A stretch of DNA of 64,000 bases from Microbacterium thalli (GTDB lineage Bacteria; Actinomycetota; Actinomycetes; Actinomycetales; Microbacteriaceae): NCBI RefSeq assembly GCF_028737325.1, contig NZ_JAQZCH010000002.1, forward strand, positions 372,001 to 436,000, written 5' to 3'. The position numbers were made by a program, and so were the translations under genes. Shown here in pieces: positions 46,117 to 55,052 of the stretch. The stretch's first letter is position 1; the number at the start of each line of letters is the position of its first letter. The notes under the pieces are model-generated. The model worked only from the letters and a program-made list of their open reading frames with translations, did not search any database and was not told the origin of the DNA.

Positions 46117-46560
46117 TCAGGCAGCGGTCGGGTCGGGCGGCCAGACGTAAGGCAGGTCGTCGGGTACGTCGCCGAACCGCGGCCGGTAGAACTCGGGATC
46201 CTTCCGTACGAGGTTCGAGCGGTGCGATAGGTGCAACGCCTCGTCGCCGAGCCACGGCGGCAGCTCGAGGTCGTCCTGCGCGAGGCCGTCCACCTCGGGG
46301 GCGAACGCCACGAGCTGGGGACGGACGGTGTCAGCGTGACCCGCCGCGATCCAGGCATCCGTCATCGCGAGCCCGTACGAGACGAGCGCCGGCAGGTAGC
46401 CGCGCCACATCTTCGCGGCGGGATGATGACGCCAGCCGTAGTCCGGCACCGTGTTGGCGCGCAGCAGCTGCAGGGTCTCGACGCGCTGTTTACCCAGCCG
46501 CGGCGAGTCGAGCGCCGCGGCGGAGTCCGCGAACGACGCGTAGGGAAGGAAGGTCTGCAC
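46117..46560 (-). CDS. MSMEG_6728-type conserved protein (endonuclease V-like fold)
   Basis: A 147-residue protein of a family common in Actinobacteria. It opens with MQTFLPYASFADSAAALDSPRLGKQRVETLQLLRA, followed by GWRHHPAAKMWRGYLPALVSYG and a C-terminal SHRSNLVRKDPEFYRPRF and DDLPYVWP. The N-terminus and HHP motif recall pyrimidine-dimer DNA glycosylase/endonuclease V relatives, so a DNA-repair role is possible but not shown. GTG 46560 lies two bases after the stop of the DUF2004-like gene, which suggests coupling. It converges on lipA. Confidence 0.72.
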   Translation of the reverse strand: MQTFLPYASFADSAAALDSPRLGKQRVETLQLLRANTVPDYGWRHHPAAKMWRGYLPALVSYGLAMTDAWIAAGHADTVRPQLVAFAPEVDGLAQDDLELPPWLGDEALHLSHRSNLVRKDPEFYRPRFGDVPDDLPYVWPPDPTAA

Positions 46561-46562
46561 GA

Positions 46563-47063
46563 TCAGTCGGCGCTGGTGACCGACTGGATGCTGCCGTCGC
46601 TCGTGAGGTTGACCAGGAGCACCTCGTCGGTCGAGTCGGGGTCGAGCGCGTATTCCAGCACGGCGAACGGGTCGGAGCCCCCGTGCTCGTCGGCGAGAAT
46701 CGTCATGCTGATGAGCTGCAACGAGCGGATGACGTCCATGTGGGTGTCGCCCGAGACGTCGACGAGGAACGACTCGATGTCCTCTCCCAGCTCCTCCTGC
46801 TGCTGCAGGATGAACTCCGTCACCTCGCTCGTGCGGTCGCTGATCTCGGAGACCATCGCGTTGCGGGCGGAGAGGTCGATCGTCTCGATCGACGAGATCA
46901 TCGCGGCGGCCACGTCGAGGGCAGCCGGGGAGACATCCTCCTGGTCGGGTGCCGTGAGGTCGACGGTCACCGTCTGGTCGCCGATCTCGACCTGATCCGA
47001 CCAGAAGATCGATCCGTCCGGACCGGACTCCAGGAGTCCGAAGTAGTCGTGCTCGATCGCCAT
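46563..47063 (-). CDS. DUF2004-like small acidic protein
   Basis: A strongly acidic 166-residue protein that resembles the DUF2004 family. MAIEHDYFGLLESGPDGSIFWSDQVEIGDQTVTVDLTAPD forms the N-terminal half-domain; a helical part with EISDRTSEVTEFILQQQEELGED follows, then DPFAVLEYALDPDSTDEVLLVNLTSDG. No signal peptide or catalytic motif. Relatives occur in immunity and housekeeping contexts; nothing here points to a toxin partner. It lies between ftsY (60 bases upstream) and the MSMEG_6728-type gene (2 bases downstream). Function unknown. Confidence 0.65.
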   Translation of the reverse strand: MAIEHDYFGLLESGPDGSIFWSDQVEIGDQTVTVDLTAPDQEDVSPAALDVAAAMISSIETIDLSARNAMVSEISDRTSEVTEFILQQQEELGEDIESFLVDVSGDTHMDVIRSLQLISMTILADEHGGSDPFAVLEYALDPDSTDEVLLVNLTSDGSIQSVTSAD

Positions 47064-47123
47064 GTGTTTATGAAACCAGCCGTGAGGGTGCGGGGGAAGT
47101 GGCGCCGCGGCGCGGCGCAGGAC

Positions 47124-47996
<873 letters not shown>

Positions 47997-48000
47997 GCTC

Positions 48001-51000
48001 TCAGCCTACGGCGCTCGCGCGCTCGCGCACGCGCTGACCCACGACGGCCGACACGCCGTCCTGCCGCATCGAGACGCCGTAGAGCGCGTCGGCGATCTCC
48101 ATCGTGCGCTTCTGGTGCGTGATGACGATGAGCTGGCTCGATGTACGCAGTTGCTCGAACACGCCCAGCAGGCGCCCGAGGTTCGCGTCGTCGAGGGCCG
48201 CCTCCACCTCGTCGAGGATGTAGAAGGGGCTCGGGCGTGCCTTGAATATGGCGGTCAGCAACGCGACGGCCGCGAGCGAGCGCTCGCCACCCGAAAGCAG
48301 CGACAACCGCTCGATCTTCTTCCCGACCGGGCGCACCGAGACCTCGATGCCCGTCGTCAGCGGGTGGTCGGGATCCGTCAGCGAGATGCTGCCGGTGCCG
48401 CCCGGGAACAGGATCGGGAAGACCTCGCCGAAGGCGATCTTCGTGTCTTCGAACGCGGCGAGGAAGATCGTCTGCATCCGCTCGTCGAGCTCCTCGATGA
48501 TCGTGAGGAGGTCGGCGCGGGTCTGCGTCAGATCGGCGAGCTGCTCGGTGAGGAAGGCGTGGCGTTGCTCGAGCGCGGAGAACTCCTCAAGCGCGAGCGG
48601 GTTCACGCGGCCGAGCTGAGCGAGCTTGCGCTCCGCCTCGGCCAAGCGTCGACGCTGCTGGCCGCGCTCGAACGGCACGGGGTCGCCGTCAACGTCGGGA
48701 ACAGGCTGGTCGGGGCCGTATTCGGCGACGAGGATGCTCTCGTCGAGGCCGAGCTCGGACGAGACGCGCTCGAGCAGGCTGGTCACGTGCAGCTTCTTCT
48801 CGTGCATCTGCATCTCGAGGCCGTGCACGGACTCGGTCAGGGCCGCCAGGCGACCGCGAGCAGCCTGGTCCCGCTGCCGGAGCTCGGACAGCTCGGCCGA
48901 GATCTCGCTGCGCGACTGCTCGGCGCGTCCCAGTTCGACGCGCGCCTGCGCGACCGAACGGTCGATCGACTCGATCAGCGGCGGCAGCTGACTCGCGACC
49001 GCATCCGCGATCTCGCGCTGCCGGCGGCGGATGACGGCGCGTCGTGCGGCCTCGGCCGCGGCGGCCTTCTCGCGCTCGCGCTGCCGCTCGAGCTGCGCGA
49101 CGCGCGCTTCGCCGGCACGCACGCGCTCACGCAGCGTCTCGACGTCCAGCCGCGCCCGCATCTCGCGCTCACGCGAACGTTCGAGCGCGTCCAGCAGACC
49201 GTCCCGGGCTGAGGCATCGAGGATCGGCCGCGGTGCCGCCGTCGCTGCCGCAAGCGCGTCGTCGGCCTCGCGAGCCGCGGCCTCAGCGTCGACGACGGCC
49301 GCCGTCGCCGGTGCGAGACCGGCCTCGAGCCGGTCGCACTCGGCGACCGCGGCCTCGAACCGGACCGTCGCGCGATTGAACTTCTCGGCGTCGGCCGCGA
49401 GAGCGGCGTCGTGCGCGCGCAGGGTCTCGAGCGTCGTCCGGGTGCGGGTGCGGGCCTCGTTCCACGCGGCCTGGGCGTCGGTCAGCGATTCGCGCAGGGC
49501 GTCGACGACGACGGTCAGCTCCGAAAGCCGGTCGGCAGCGGCATCCCGCTCCGCCGCGAGCTCGAGACGCGAGCGTCCGGCGCCGGAGCCCGCACGCAGG
49601 GTGCGCCACGAGACGAGTTCGCCCTGCGTCGTGACGATGACGGCGCGGTCGCGGTCGGCGGCGTCGAGCTGCTCGCGCAGGGTGGTGGCCGCGGCGAGGT
49701 CGTCGACGATGAGGACGGCCGACAGCTGCCCGAGCACGCCGGCGGGTCCGGCCGTGACGTCGACGGCGCGGACCGCGCCCGACGACACGGCGATGGGCTC
49801 TCCCCCCGCCGCGTCGGCGAGCACGATGTCGACGACTCCCAGGTCGTCGGCGCGCGCGACGTCCGCGGCGGACACGGCGGCAGCGACGTCGTCCACGAGG
49901 ACGCCCTCGGCCAGCGCACCCAGGGCGGCCGCCACGGCGGCCTCGTACCCCGGCTCGACCTTGACCGCGTCCGAGACCAGCGATCGCACGCCCGCGGCCC
50001 CGCGGTGGAGCAGGTCGGCGGCAGCGTTGCGGATCTCGAGGGCGCGTCCGAGCGCCGCGGTCTGAGCCGTCAGCGACTCCGCCTCGCGCTCGGCGGCGTG
50101 CAGCCGTTCGCGGATGCCCGAGACTTCCGCTTCGGCGTCGGCGGCGTCGCGCTGTGCGCGCTCGTACGCCGCCGTGTGCTCGGCCGAGCTCGCCTCCGGG
50201 CTCGCCTCGGTCTGCACCGCCGCGAGAGCCTCCTCGGCCTCAGCGCGCCGGGCCCGCGCGGCATCCAGCCCGCGCTGCTGCCGCTCCACGGCGGCGCGCA
50301 GCGCTTCGAGCCGGGATGCCGCGGCGTCGGCCCGGCCGCGCAGCTTCGTCAGCCGCATATCGTGCTCCGACACCAGGGCGCTCTGCGCGGCGATATCGGA
50401 GTCGAGCGCGTCGAGCTCTGCCCGCGACCGGATGACATCGCGGGAGGCCGCGGCGGCGACATCCTGGGCATCCCCGACGCCGGCCGCGATCTCGTCGACC
50501 TCGTTCCGCGCCTCGTCGATCGTCGCCTGACCGACCGTGGCGACGTCGACGGCGAGCTGTCCGTCGTCCTCGAGCAGCGCGCGGCGCTGCGCCGTGAGAG
50601 TGTGCAGGCCACGCACGCGCTCCTGCACCTGTTCGAGCGCGAATGCGGTCGCTCGAGCTCGATCGACGGCCTCCGAGCGCTGCTCGGCCTCGAGCGCATC
50701 GATGCGCTGCTTGACGCTGTCGAGCTGATCCTGCAAGACGACACGTTCGGCGTGCCGTTCGTGCTCGGCCCGCGCGTGATCGGCCAACTGCGTCCGCAGC
50801 GACACGAGGTCGTCGGCGAAGAGACGCGCTTTCGCGTCGCGGACCACCGCCGCGATCGTGGCGGCCTCGCGCGCGACCTCCGCCTGCTTGCCGAGGGGCT
50901 TCAGCTGCCGCCGCAGCTCGCCTGCGAGATCGCTCAGCCGCGTGAGGTTCGCCTCCATCGCCTCGAGCTTGCGGACGGTCTTCTCTTTGCGGCGCCGATG

Positions 51001-51507
51001 CTTGAGGATGCCGGCGGCCTCCTCGATGAAGCCGCGGCGGTCTTCGGCGCTGGCCTGCAGCACCGTGTCGAGGCGGCCCTGTCCGACGATGACGTGCATC
51101 TCCCGGCCGAGACCCGAGTCGCTCAGCAGCTCCTGGACGTCGAGCAGACGGCACGTCTCGCCGTTGATGGCGTACTCGCTCGCGCCGTTGCGGAACAGGG
51201 TGCGGCTGATCGTGACCTCGGAGTACTCGATGGGCAGCACGCCGTCGTGGTTGTCGATCGTCAGCTGCACCTCGGCACGCCCCAGCGGTCCGCGGGTCGC
51301 GGTGCCGGCGAAGATGACGTCCTCCATCTTGCCGCCGCGCAACGTCTTCGCGCCCTGCTCACCCATGACCCAGGCGAGCGCGTCCACCACATTCGACTTG
51401 CCCGAGCCGTTGGGGCCGACGATGCACGTGACCCCGGGCTCAAGGACGAAGGTTGTCGGCTGGGCGAACGACTTGAAGCCCTTGAGCGTGACGCTCTTCA
51501 GGTGCAT
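48001..51507 (-). CDS. smc: chromosome segregation protein SMC
   Basis: ATP-driven chromosome organiser acting as a long dimeric ring with ScpA/B. The 1168-residue protein shows Walker A GPNGSGKSNVVDAL at 31-44, long coiled coils rich in Ala, Arg and Glu on both sides of a central hinge (about 490-650), the signature LSGGERSLAAVALLTAIF and Walker B FYILDEVEAALDD near the C-terminus. ATG 51507 has GGGAGGG in front and matches the family start HLKSVTLKGFKSF; 11 extra codons upstream are ignored. TAGCGT (51546-51541, minus strand) may be its -10. ftsY follows. Confidence 0.97.
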   Translation of the reverse strand: MHLKSVTLKGFKSFAQPTTFVLEPGVTCIVGPNGSGKSNVVDALAWVMGEQGAKTLRGGKMEDVIFAGTATRGPLGRAEVQLTIDNHDGVLPIEYSEVTISRTLFRNGASEYAINGETCRLLDVQELLSDSGLGREMHVIVGQGRLDTVLQASAEDRRGFIEEAAGILKHRRRKEKTVRKLEAMEANLTRLSDLAGELRRQLKPLGKQAEVAREAATIAAVVRDAKARLFADDLVSLRTQLADHARAEHERHAERVVLQDQLDSVKQRIDALEAEQRSEAVDRARATAFALEQVQERVRGLHTLTAQRRALLEDDGQLAVDVATVGQATIDEARNEVDEIAAGVGDAQDVAAAASRDVIRSRAELDALDSDIAAQSALVSEHDMRLTKLRGRADAAASRLEALRAAVERQQRGLDAARARRAEAEEALAAVQTEASPEASSAEHTAAYERAQRDAADAEAEVSGIRERLHAAEREAESLTAQTAALGRALEIRNAAADLLHRGAAGVRSLVSDAVKVEPGYEAAVAAALGALAEGVLVDDVAAAVSAADVARADDLGVVDIVLADAAGGEPIAVSSGAVRAVDVTAGPAGVLGQLSAVLIVDDLAAATTLREQLDAADRDRAVIVTTQGELVSWRTLRAGSGAGRSRLELAAERDAAADRLSELTVVVDALRESLTDAQAAWNEARTRTRTTLETLRAHDAALAADAEKFNRATVRFEAAVAECDRLEAGLAPATAAVVDAEAAAREADDALAAATAAPRPILDASARDGLLDALERSREREMRARLDVETLRERVRAGEARVAQLERQREREKAAAAEAARRAVIRRRQREIADAVASQLPPLIESIDRSVAQARVELGRAEQSRSEISAELSELRQRDQAARGRLAALTESVHGLEMQMHEKKLHVTSLLERVSSELGLDESILVAEYGPDQPVPDVDGDPVPFERGQQRRRLAEAERKLAQLGRVNPLALEEFSALEQRHAFLTEQLADLTQTRADLLTIIEELDERMQTIFLAAFEDTKIAFGEVFPILFPGGTGSISLTDPDHPLTTGIEVSVRPVGKKIERLSLLSGGERSLAAVALLTAIFKARPSPFYILDEVEAALDDANLGRLLGVFEQLRTSSQLIVITHQKRTMEIADALYGVSMRQDGVSAVVGQRVRERASAVG

Positions 51508-51540
51508 GTCGGGCCCTCCCGGGGGTCGGTGAACGTCCAC

Positions 51541-51597
51541 ACGCTACCGGAGGATGCCGGCCCGGACTTGACGCCGCACCGCGCGGACCGCTAGCGT
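51541..51597. promoter_or_regulatory. divergent promoters of smc and the small-ORF operon
   Basis: On the plus strand TTGACG (51568-51573), an 18-base spacer and TAGCGT (51592-51597) form one of the best promoters in the window, starting near 51604. On the minus strand TAGCGT (51546-51541) points toward smc, with no clear -35. The two -10 hexamers are identical. Confidence 0.55.
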
Positions 51598-51632
51598 CAC
51601 AACCCGCATCCCCGATGGAAGGAGGTTCCCCG

Positions 51633-51743
51633 ATGTTGATCACTGTCACCGCGTTCGCTGTCACCGCTCGTTCCGAGCACCGCGACCGTTTCGACCGCGT
51701 TCTCCGAGGAGCCACCGTCATCGGCGCCCCGCTGAACGCGTAG
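51633..51743 (+). CDS. 36-residue small ORF, probable leader peptide
   Basis: ATG 51633 follows AAGGAGG by six bases, the strongest ribosome site seen here. The frame encodes MLITVTAFAVTARSEHRDRF and 16 more residues to TAG 51741. The N-terminus is hydrophobic, the middle basic. It starts about 28 bases into the transcript from the TTGACG/TAGCGT promoter. A hairpin (51777-51799) and the 82-residue ORF follow. I do not recognise the peptide. Its position suggests a translated leader that controls the genes behind it, but a stand-alone small protein cannot be excluded. Confidence 0.5.
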   Translation: MLITVTAFAVTARSEHRDRFDRVLRGATVIGAPLNA

Positions 51744-51776
51744 GTCTGCGGCTTCCCGCCCCCGTTCCGCCCCTCA

Positions 51777-51799
51777 CCCGGCCCGTCTCCACGGCCGGG
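51777..51799 (+). other. hairpin behind the small ORF
   Basis: Bases 51777-51786 and 51791-51799 form a stem with one bulged base and a four-base loop. It starts 34 bases after the stop of the 36-residue ORF and about 70 bases before the next ATG. No T-tract follows. It could be an attenuator or an RNA-processing site; the role is inferred. Confidence 0.35.
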
Positions 51800-51868
51800 A
51801 CGCAGCTTCTGCTGCACTCCGCGACCACAGCGTCGCTTGCGATTCCGCCCTCATCGAACGAGGACCCC

Positions 51869-52117
51869 ATGAACACCGTCGTCGAACGACATCCCTCCGT
51901 CGCGCCCGTCGCCTCCGCCCATGCGGTGCCGCCGGCGCGCCGCCTCACCCTGACCGAGCGCCTCGCCCTCCGACTGGCCCTGCGCCTGATCGTCTGGAGC
52001 GCACGGCACCGTGCCACGGCTGCCCCGGCCGTGGCACGTGCCCGCGAACAGCTCGCCGCTCGCGAAGCACGGGAGCGTGCCTGGCAACGCTCCTTCTTGC
52101 TCACCACCCACCGTTGA
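51869..52117 (+). CDS. 82-residue uncharacterised basic protein
   Basis: Not recognised beyond a resemblance to small Microbacteriaceae proteins with the same TERLALRL motif. The N-terminal 28 residues are polar and Pro/Ala rich. An amphipathic, hydrophobic helix follows (LTERLALRLALRLIVWSAR, about 29-47), then an Ala/Arg-rich helix (REQLAAREARERAWQRSF). Such a build suggests a membrane-surface or nucleic-acid-binding peptide, but this is inference. GAGGA lies six bases before ATG 51869. A 30-bp palindromic terminator begins two bases after its stop, so the transcript from 51604 probably ends here. Confidence 0.55.
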   Translation: MNTVVERHPSVAPVASAHAVPPARRLTLTERLALRLALRLIVWSARHRATAAPAVARAREQLAAREARERAWQRSFLLTTHR

Positions 52118-52119
52118 TC

Positions 52120-52149
52120 GTGCGGGGGCCCGCCGGCGGGCCCCCGCAC
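52120..52149 (+). terminator. terminator after the 82-residue ORF
   Basis: A perfect 30-bp palindrome with no unpaired centre (52120-52134 against 52135-52149), made almost only of G and C. It lies between the 82-residue ORF and the GNAT gene, whose ATG is 18 bases further, so the GNAT gene either needs read-through or has a promoter within the ORF. Confidence 0.65.
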
Positions 52150-52166
52150 CCTCCGAAAGAGAGATC

Positions 52167-53300
52167 ATGACCGCCCCGCCCCCGCAGCTCGAGCTGCATC
52201 CCCTGCACATCCCGGCACATGTCGACGATGCGGACGCCGCTGACTTCCGCGAGATGACGCATGTCCGCAACATCGTCTACCGCGAGATCACCGGATCGGA
52301 CGACAACGACCTGCGGCCTGACGAGCTGCTCCCCCATTACCGCCCTGCGCCGGACGAGATCCGCCTGATCTGGGTCGCGCGGTGGAACGGCCGCATCGTC
52401 GGCCGCGCCGCGCTGGACCTGCCCCTCGAGCAGGGTTCGGACACGGGAGTGTGGCTGATCGAGCTGCTCGCCGAAGTCCACGGGCACGGCATCGGCACGG
52501 CGGCGTACGCGGTGATCGAAGGGGCCGCTCGCGAGCACGGCCGTCGCACACTGCAAAGCTATGCGGAACACCCGAACGCGCCAGGCCCTCGGATCGCCGC
52601 GCCCACCGGTTTCGGCGACATCCCGCTGGATCGGCGCGCGCGCTTCTTCCTGCGTCAGGGGTACGAGCTGCAGCAGATCGAGCGCAAGAGCGCGCTCGAT
52701 CTGCGGGCTGCATCGGCGACGGTGGACCGCCTGCTCGACGAGGCCCGCGCGGCATCCGGCGGGTATCGCGTCGTGCAGTGGACGGCGCCGACCCCCGCCG
52801 AACACGTCGACGGCTACGCGTGGCTCAAATCGCGCATGTCGACCGACGCCCCCGCGGGAGGCATGGCGATCGACGAGGAGGCCTGGGATGCCGCGCGCGT
52901 GCAGCGTCACGATGCGCGCTACCTTGAGGCCGGCCAGACCCTCTTCGTCACCGCGGCGCAGCACGTCGCCACGGGAGAACTCGTCGCGTTCAACGAACTC
53001 ATGATCGGCTCGGACCGGAGCCGCGCGACGTTCCAGGAGGACACGCTGGTGTCGGCTGCCCACCGCGGGCACCGGCTCGGCCTCCTCGTGAAGTGCGCGG
53101 CACTCGTCGCCTGGCGCGACATCGCGCCCGCCTCACCCCGCGTGATCACCTACAACGCCGAGGAGAATCGGCCGATGCTCGACATCAACGAACGCATCGG
53201 ATTCGCTCCCCTCTCCTACGAGGGAGCATGGCAGAAGGTGCTCGACGCCGTCACCGACGGCGCTGGCACCGCGGGCAGTAGTGCGACGAGCGGTTCGTGA
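52167..53300 (+). CDS. GNAT family protein with two acetyltransferase-like domains
   Basis: A 377-residue protein with two GNAT-like halves. The N-terminal half (about 20-165) has RLIWVARWNGRIVGRAALDL and the acetyl-CoA-like loop LLAEVHGHGIGTAAYAVIEGAARE. The C-terminal half (about 195-370) has VATGELVAFNELMIG, DTLVSAAHRGHRLGLLVKCAALV with the Q/RxxGxG/L-type loop, and NAEENRPMLDINERIGF. The second loop reads HRGHRLGL and looks functional. Tandem GNAT enzymes of actinobacteria include mycothiol synthase, but the match here is only to the fold. ATG 52167 has GAAAGAGAG in front. The end overlaps mutM by 50 bases on the other strand. Confidence 0.78.
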   Translation: MTAPPPQLELHPLHIPAHVDDADAADFREMTHVRNIVYREITGSDDNDLRPDELLPHYRPAPDEIRLIWVARWNGRIVGRAALDLPLEQGSDTGVWLIELLAEVHGHGIGTAAYAVIEGAAREHGRRTLQSYAEHPNAPGPRIAAPTGFGDIPLDRRARFFLRQGYELQQIERKSALDLRAASATVDRLLDEARAASGGYRVVQWTAPTPAEHVDGYAWLKSRMSTDAPAGGMAIDEEAWDAARVQRHDARYLEAGQTLFVTAAQHVATGELVAFNELMIGSDRSRATFQEDTLVSAAHRGHRLGLLVKCAALVAWRDIAPASPRVITYNAEENRPMLDINERIGFAPLSYEGAWQKVLDAVTDGAGTAGSSATSGS

Positions 53301-54144
53301 ACGCGACCCGAACGATCGGCGTGCCGCACCGGGTGCAGGGGGAACCGGTGCGGCCGTACGCCTCGAGCGAATGCGCGAAGTAGCCCGCCTGCCCGTTGAC
53401 GTTGACGTACTGGGCATCGAAGCTCGTCCCGCCCTCGGCGAGAGCCTTGGTCATGACGGCGACGACCGCGTCGAGCAGACGCTGCCGCGCCACGCGTGAC
53501 AGAGACGCAGCGGACGTCTCGGGATGGATGCGGGCGGCCCAGAGCGCCTCGTCGGCGTAGATGTTGCCGATGCCGCTCACGACCGCCTGGTCGAGCAGTA
53601 TGCGCTTGATCGCCGACGTTCGGCGCGCCAGCTCCGCGTGGAACCGGCCCTGGTCGAATGCGGGATCGAGCGGGTCCCGCGCGATGTGCGACACCTGCGT
53701 GGGAACGGTCGCCGCCTCGGTCCCCCGCCCGCCCGCCGCTCCGTCGGGCGTCGGCGCAAGGTCGTCGACCGCGAGCGATCCGAAGGTGCGCTGGTCGACG
53801 AACAGCACCGAGAGCTCGCCGTGCTCGGGATGGACGATGTCCCAGCGGATGCGCTCGTGGCGTTCGGTCGGCGCGCCGGGCTCGCGCAGCAGCATCTGCC
53901 CGCTCATCCCCAGGTGCGCGACGACGGCACGGTCGCTACCGCGCAGGGGAAACCAGAGGAACTTGCCGCGCCGCGCGGCGGCATCGATGGAGCCGCCCGT
54001 CAGCTCCTGCTCGAACGACGCCGGCGACCCCGCATGGCGGGTGAGGGCACGGGCGTCGAGCACCGTGCAGGCCTCGATGCGTGCGCCGACGACGGCGGGC
54101 GCGAGCCCGGCGCGGACGACTTCGACTTCGGGGAGTTCAGGCAC
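53251..54144 (-). CDS. mutM: formamidopyrimidine-DNA glycosylase
   Basis: Removes 8-oxoguanine and formamidopyrimidines and cuts the abasic site. The 297-residue protein keeps Pro2 and Glu3 (PELPEVEVV), Lys61 in RRGKFLWFPL, VVAHLGMSGQM, GIGNIYADEALW and a C-terminal zinc finger CTRCGTPIVRVAFTNRSSHYCPRC. An insertion of about 25 residues rich in Gly and Ala (APTPDGAAGGRGTEAATVP) lies in the middle, as in other actinobacterial enzymes. GTG 54144 overlaps the rnc stop by eight bases. Confidence 0.95.
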   Translation of the reverse strand: MPELPEVEVVRAGLAPAVVGARIEACTVLDARALTRHAGSPASFEQELTGGSIDAAARRGKFLWFPLRGSDRAVVAHLGMSGQMLLREPGAPTERHERIRWDIVHPEHGELSVLFVDQRTFGSLAVDDLAPTPDGAAGGRGTEAATVPTQVSHIARDPLDPAFDQGRFHAELARRTSAIKRILLDQAVVSGIGNIYADEALWAARIHPETSAASLSRVARQRLLDAVVAVMTKALAEGGTSFDAQYVNVNGQAGYFAHSLEAYGRTGSPCTRCGTPIVRVAFTNRSSHYCPRCQRRR

Positions 54145-54829
54145 GGTCCGACAGCACGCGCCACACCGCGAGCGCCGCGGCCATCTCGGCCTGCTTCTTG
54201 CTCGAGCCAACGCCCTGGCGCGAGACGTCACCGACGGTGACGGTCGCGGTGAACACGCGGTGGTGGTCGGGCCCGGAGGCGTCGACGCGGTAGACCGGCG
54301 GCGCGAGCTCGAGGTGCGCGGCGAGTTCCTGCAGCGACGTCTTGGGATCCATCGCCGCGCCGTAGCGGGCCGGGTCCGCCAGCAGCGGCGCCACGAGCCG
54401 CAGCACGAGCGCCTGCGTCGCTTCCTGTCCCGCCGACAGGAAGGCCGCACCGATCACGGCTTCCATCGCATCGGCGAGGATCGAGTCCTTGTCGCGGCCA
54501 CCGGTCTGAGTCTCCCCGCGCCCGAGCAGGATGTGCTGGCCGAGGCCGATCGTGCGCGCGACCTCCGCGAGAGCGACGGTCGACACGACGCTGGCGCGAC
54601 GCTTGGCGAGCGACCCTTCGTCGAGGTCGGGGTGGGTGCGGAACAGGTGCACCGTCACCGCCTGGCCGAGGATCGAGTCACCGAGGAACTCGAGCCGCTC
54701 GTTGTGCGGCGTACCGCCGTTCTCGTACGCGTAGGAGCGATGCGTGAGCGCCAGCGACAGAAGCTCGGGGTCGATATCGACCCCGAGCTTGTCGGTGAGC
54801 GCGGCGCGCTCCATCAGAGTGTCAGTCAC
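54137..54829 (-). CDS. rnc: ribonuclease III
   Basis: Cuts double-stranded RNA, including rRNA precursors. The 230-residue product has ALTHRSYAYENGG, the signature NERLEFLGDSILG at 43-55, DKDSILADAMEAVIGAAFL with the second acidic cluster, and a C-terminal dsRNA-binding domain (DPKTSLQELAAHLELAPPVYRV ... GSSKKQAEMAAALAVW). GTG 54829 is taken as start, 11 bases after the rpmF stop; ATG 54814 five codons later is possible. It lies in a yceD-rpmF-rnc-mutM series, the standard order. Confidence 0.95.
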   Translation of the reverse strand: MTDTLMERAALTDKLGVDIDPELLSLALTHRSYAYENGGTPHNERLEFLGDSILGQAVTVHLFRTHPDLDEGSLAKRRASVVSTVALAEVARTIGLGQHILLGRGETQTGGRDKDSILADAMEAVIGAAFLSAGQEATQALVLRLVAPLLADPARYGAAMDPKTSLQELAAHLELAPPVYRVDASGPDHHRVFTATVTVGDVSRQGVGSSKKQAEMAAALAVWRVLSDRA

Positions 54830-54840
54830 GACGCTCGACG

Positions 54841-55050
54841 TCAGACGTCGGCGACCTTGCGACCCTTGTACTCGAGGAACAGCTCGGTGCCCTGCGAGTC
54901 GGTGACGACCTTCGCCTGGTGGGGGCGGCTGTAAACGACCTTGCCGTTCTCGATGGTCTTGACGAGGGCGGGCGCCTCAGCCTTCCACTGCGCACGACGC
55001 GAACGCGTGTTGGAGCGGGAGACCTTCCGCTTCGGGGGGTTACCTGCCAT
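54841..55050 (-). CDS. rpmF: 50S ribosomal protein L32
   Basis: A 69-residue ribosomal protein with PPKRKVSRSNTRSRRAQWKA at the start and SRPHQAKVVTDSQGTELFLEYKGRKVADV at the end. The four zinc-binding cysteines of the CXXC form are absent; the protein contains no Cys at all, so it is the zinc-free type. It lies two bases after yceD and before rnc. The order yceD-rpmF is conserved in most bacteria. Confidence 0.95.
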   Translation of the reverse strand: MAGNPPKRKVSRSNTRSRRAQWKAEAPALVKTIENGKVVYSRPHQAKVVTDSQGTELFLEYKGRKVADV

Positions 55051-55052
55051 GG

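Noticed and set aside
46563-47063. DUF2004-like gene as an immunity protein of a toxin pair
   Set aside because: The neighbour is a conserved MSMEG_6728-type protein with no toxin features and the gene lies in a stable housekeeping region.
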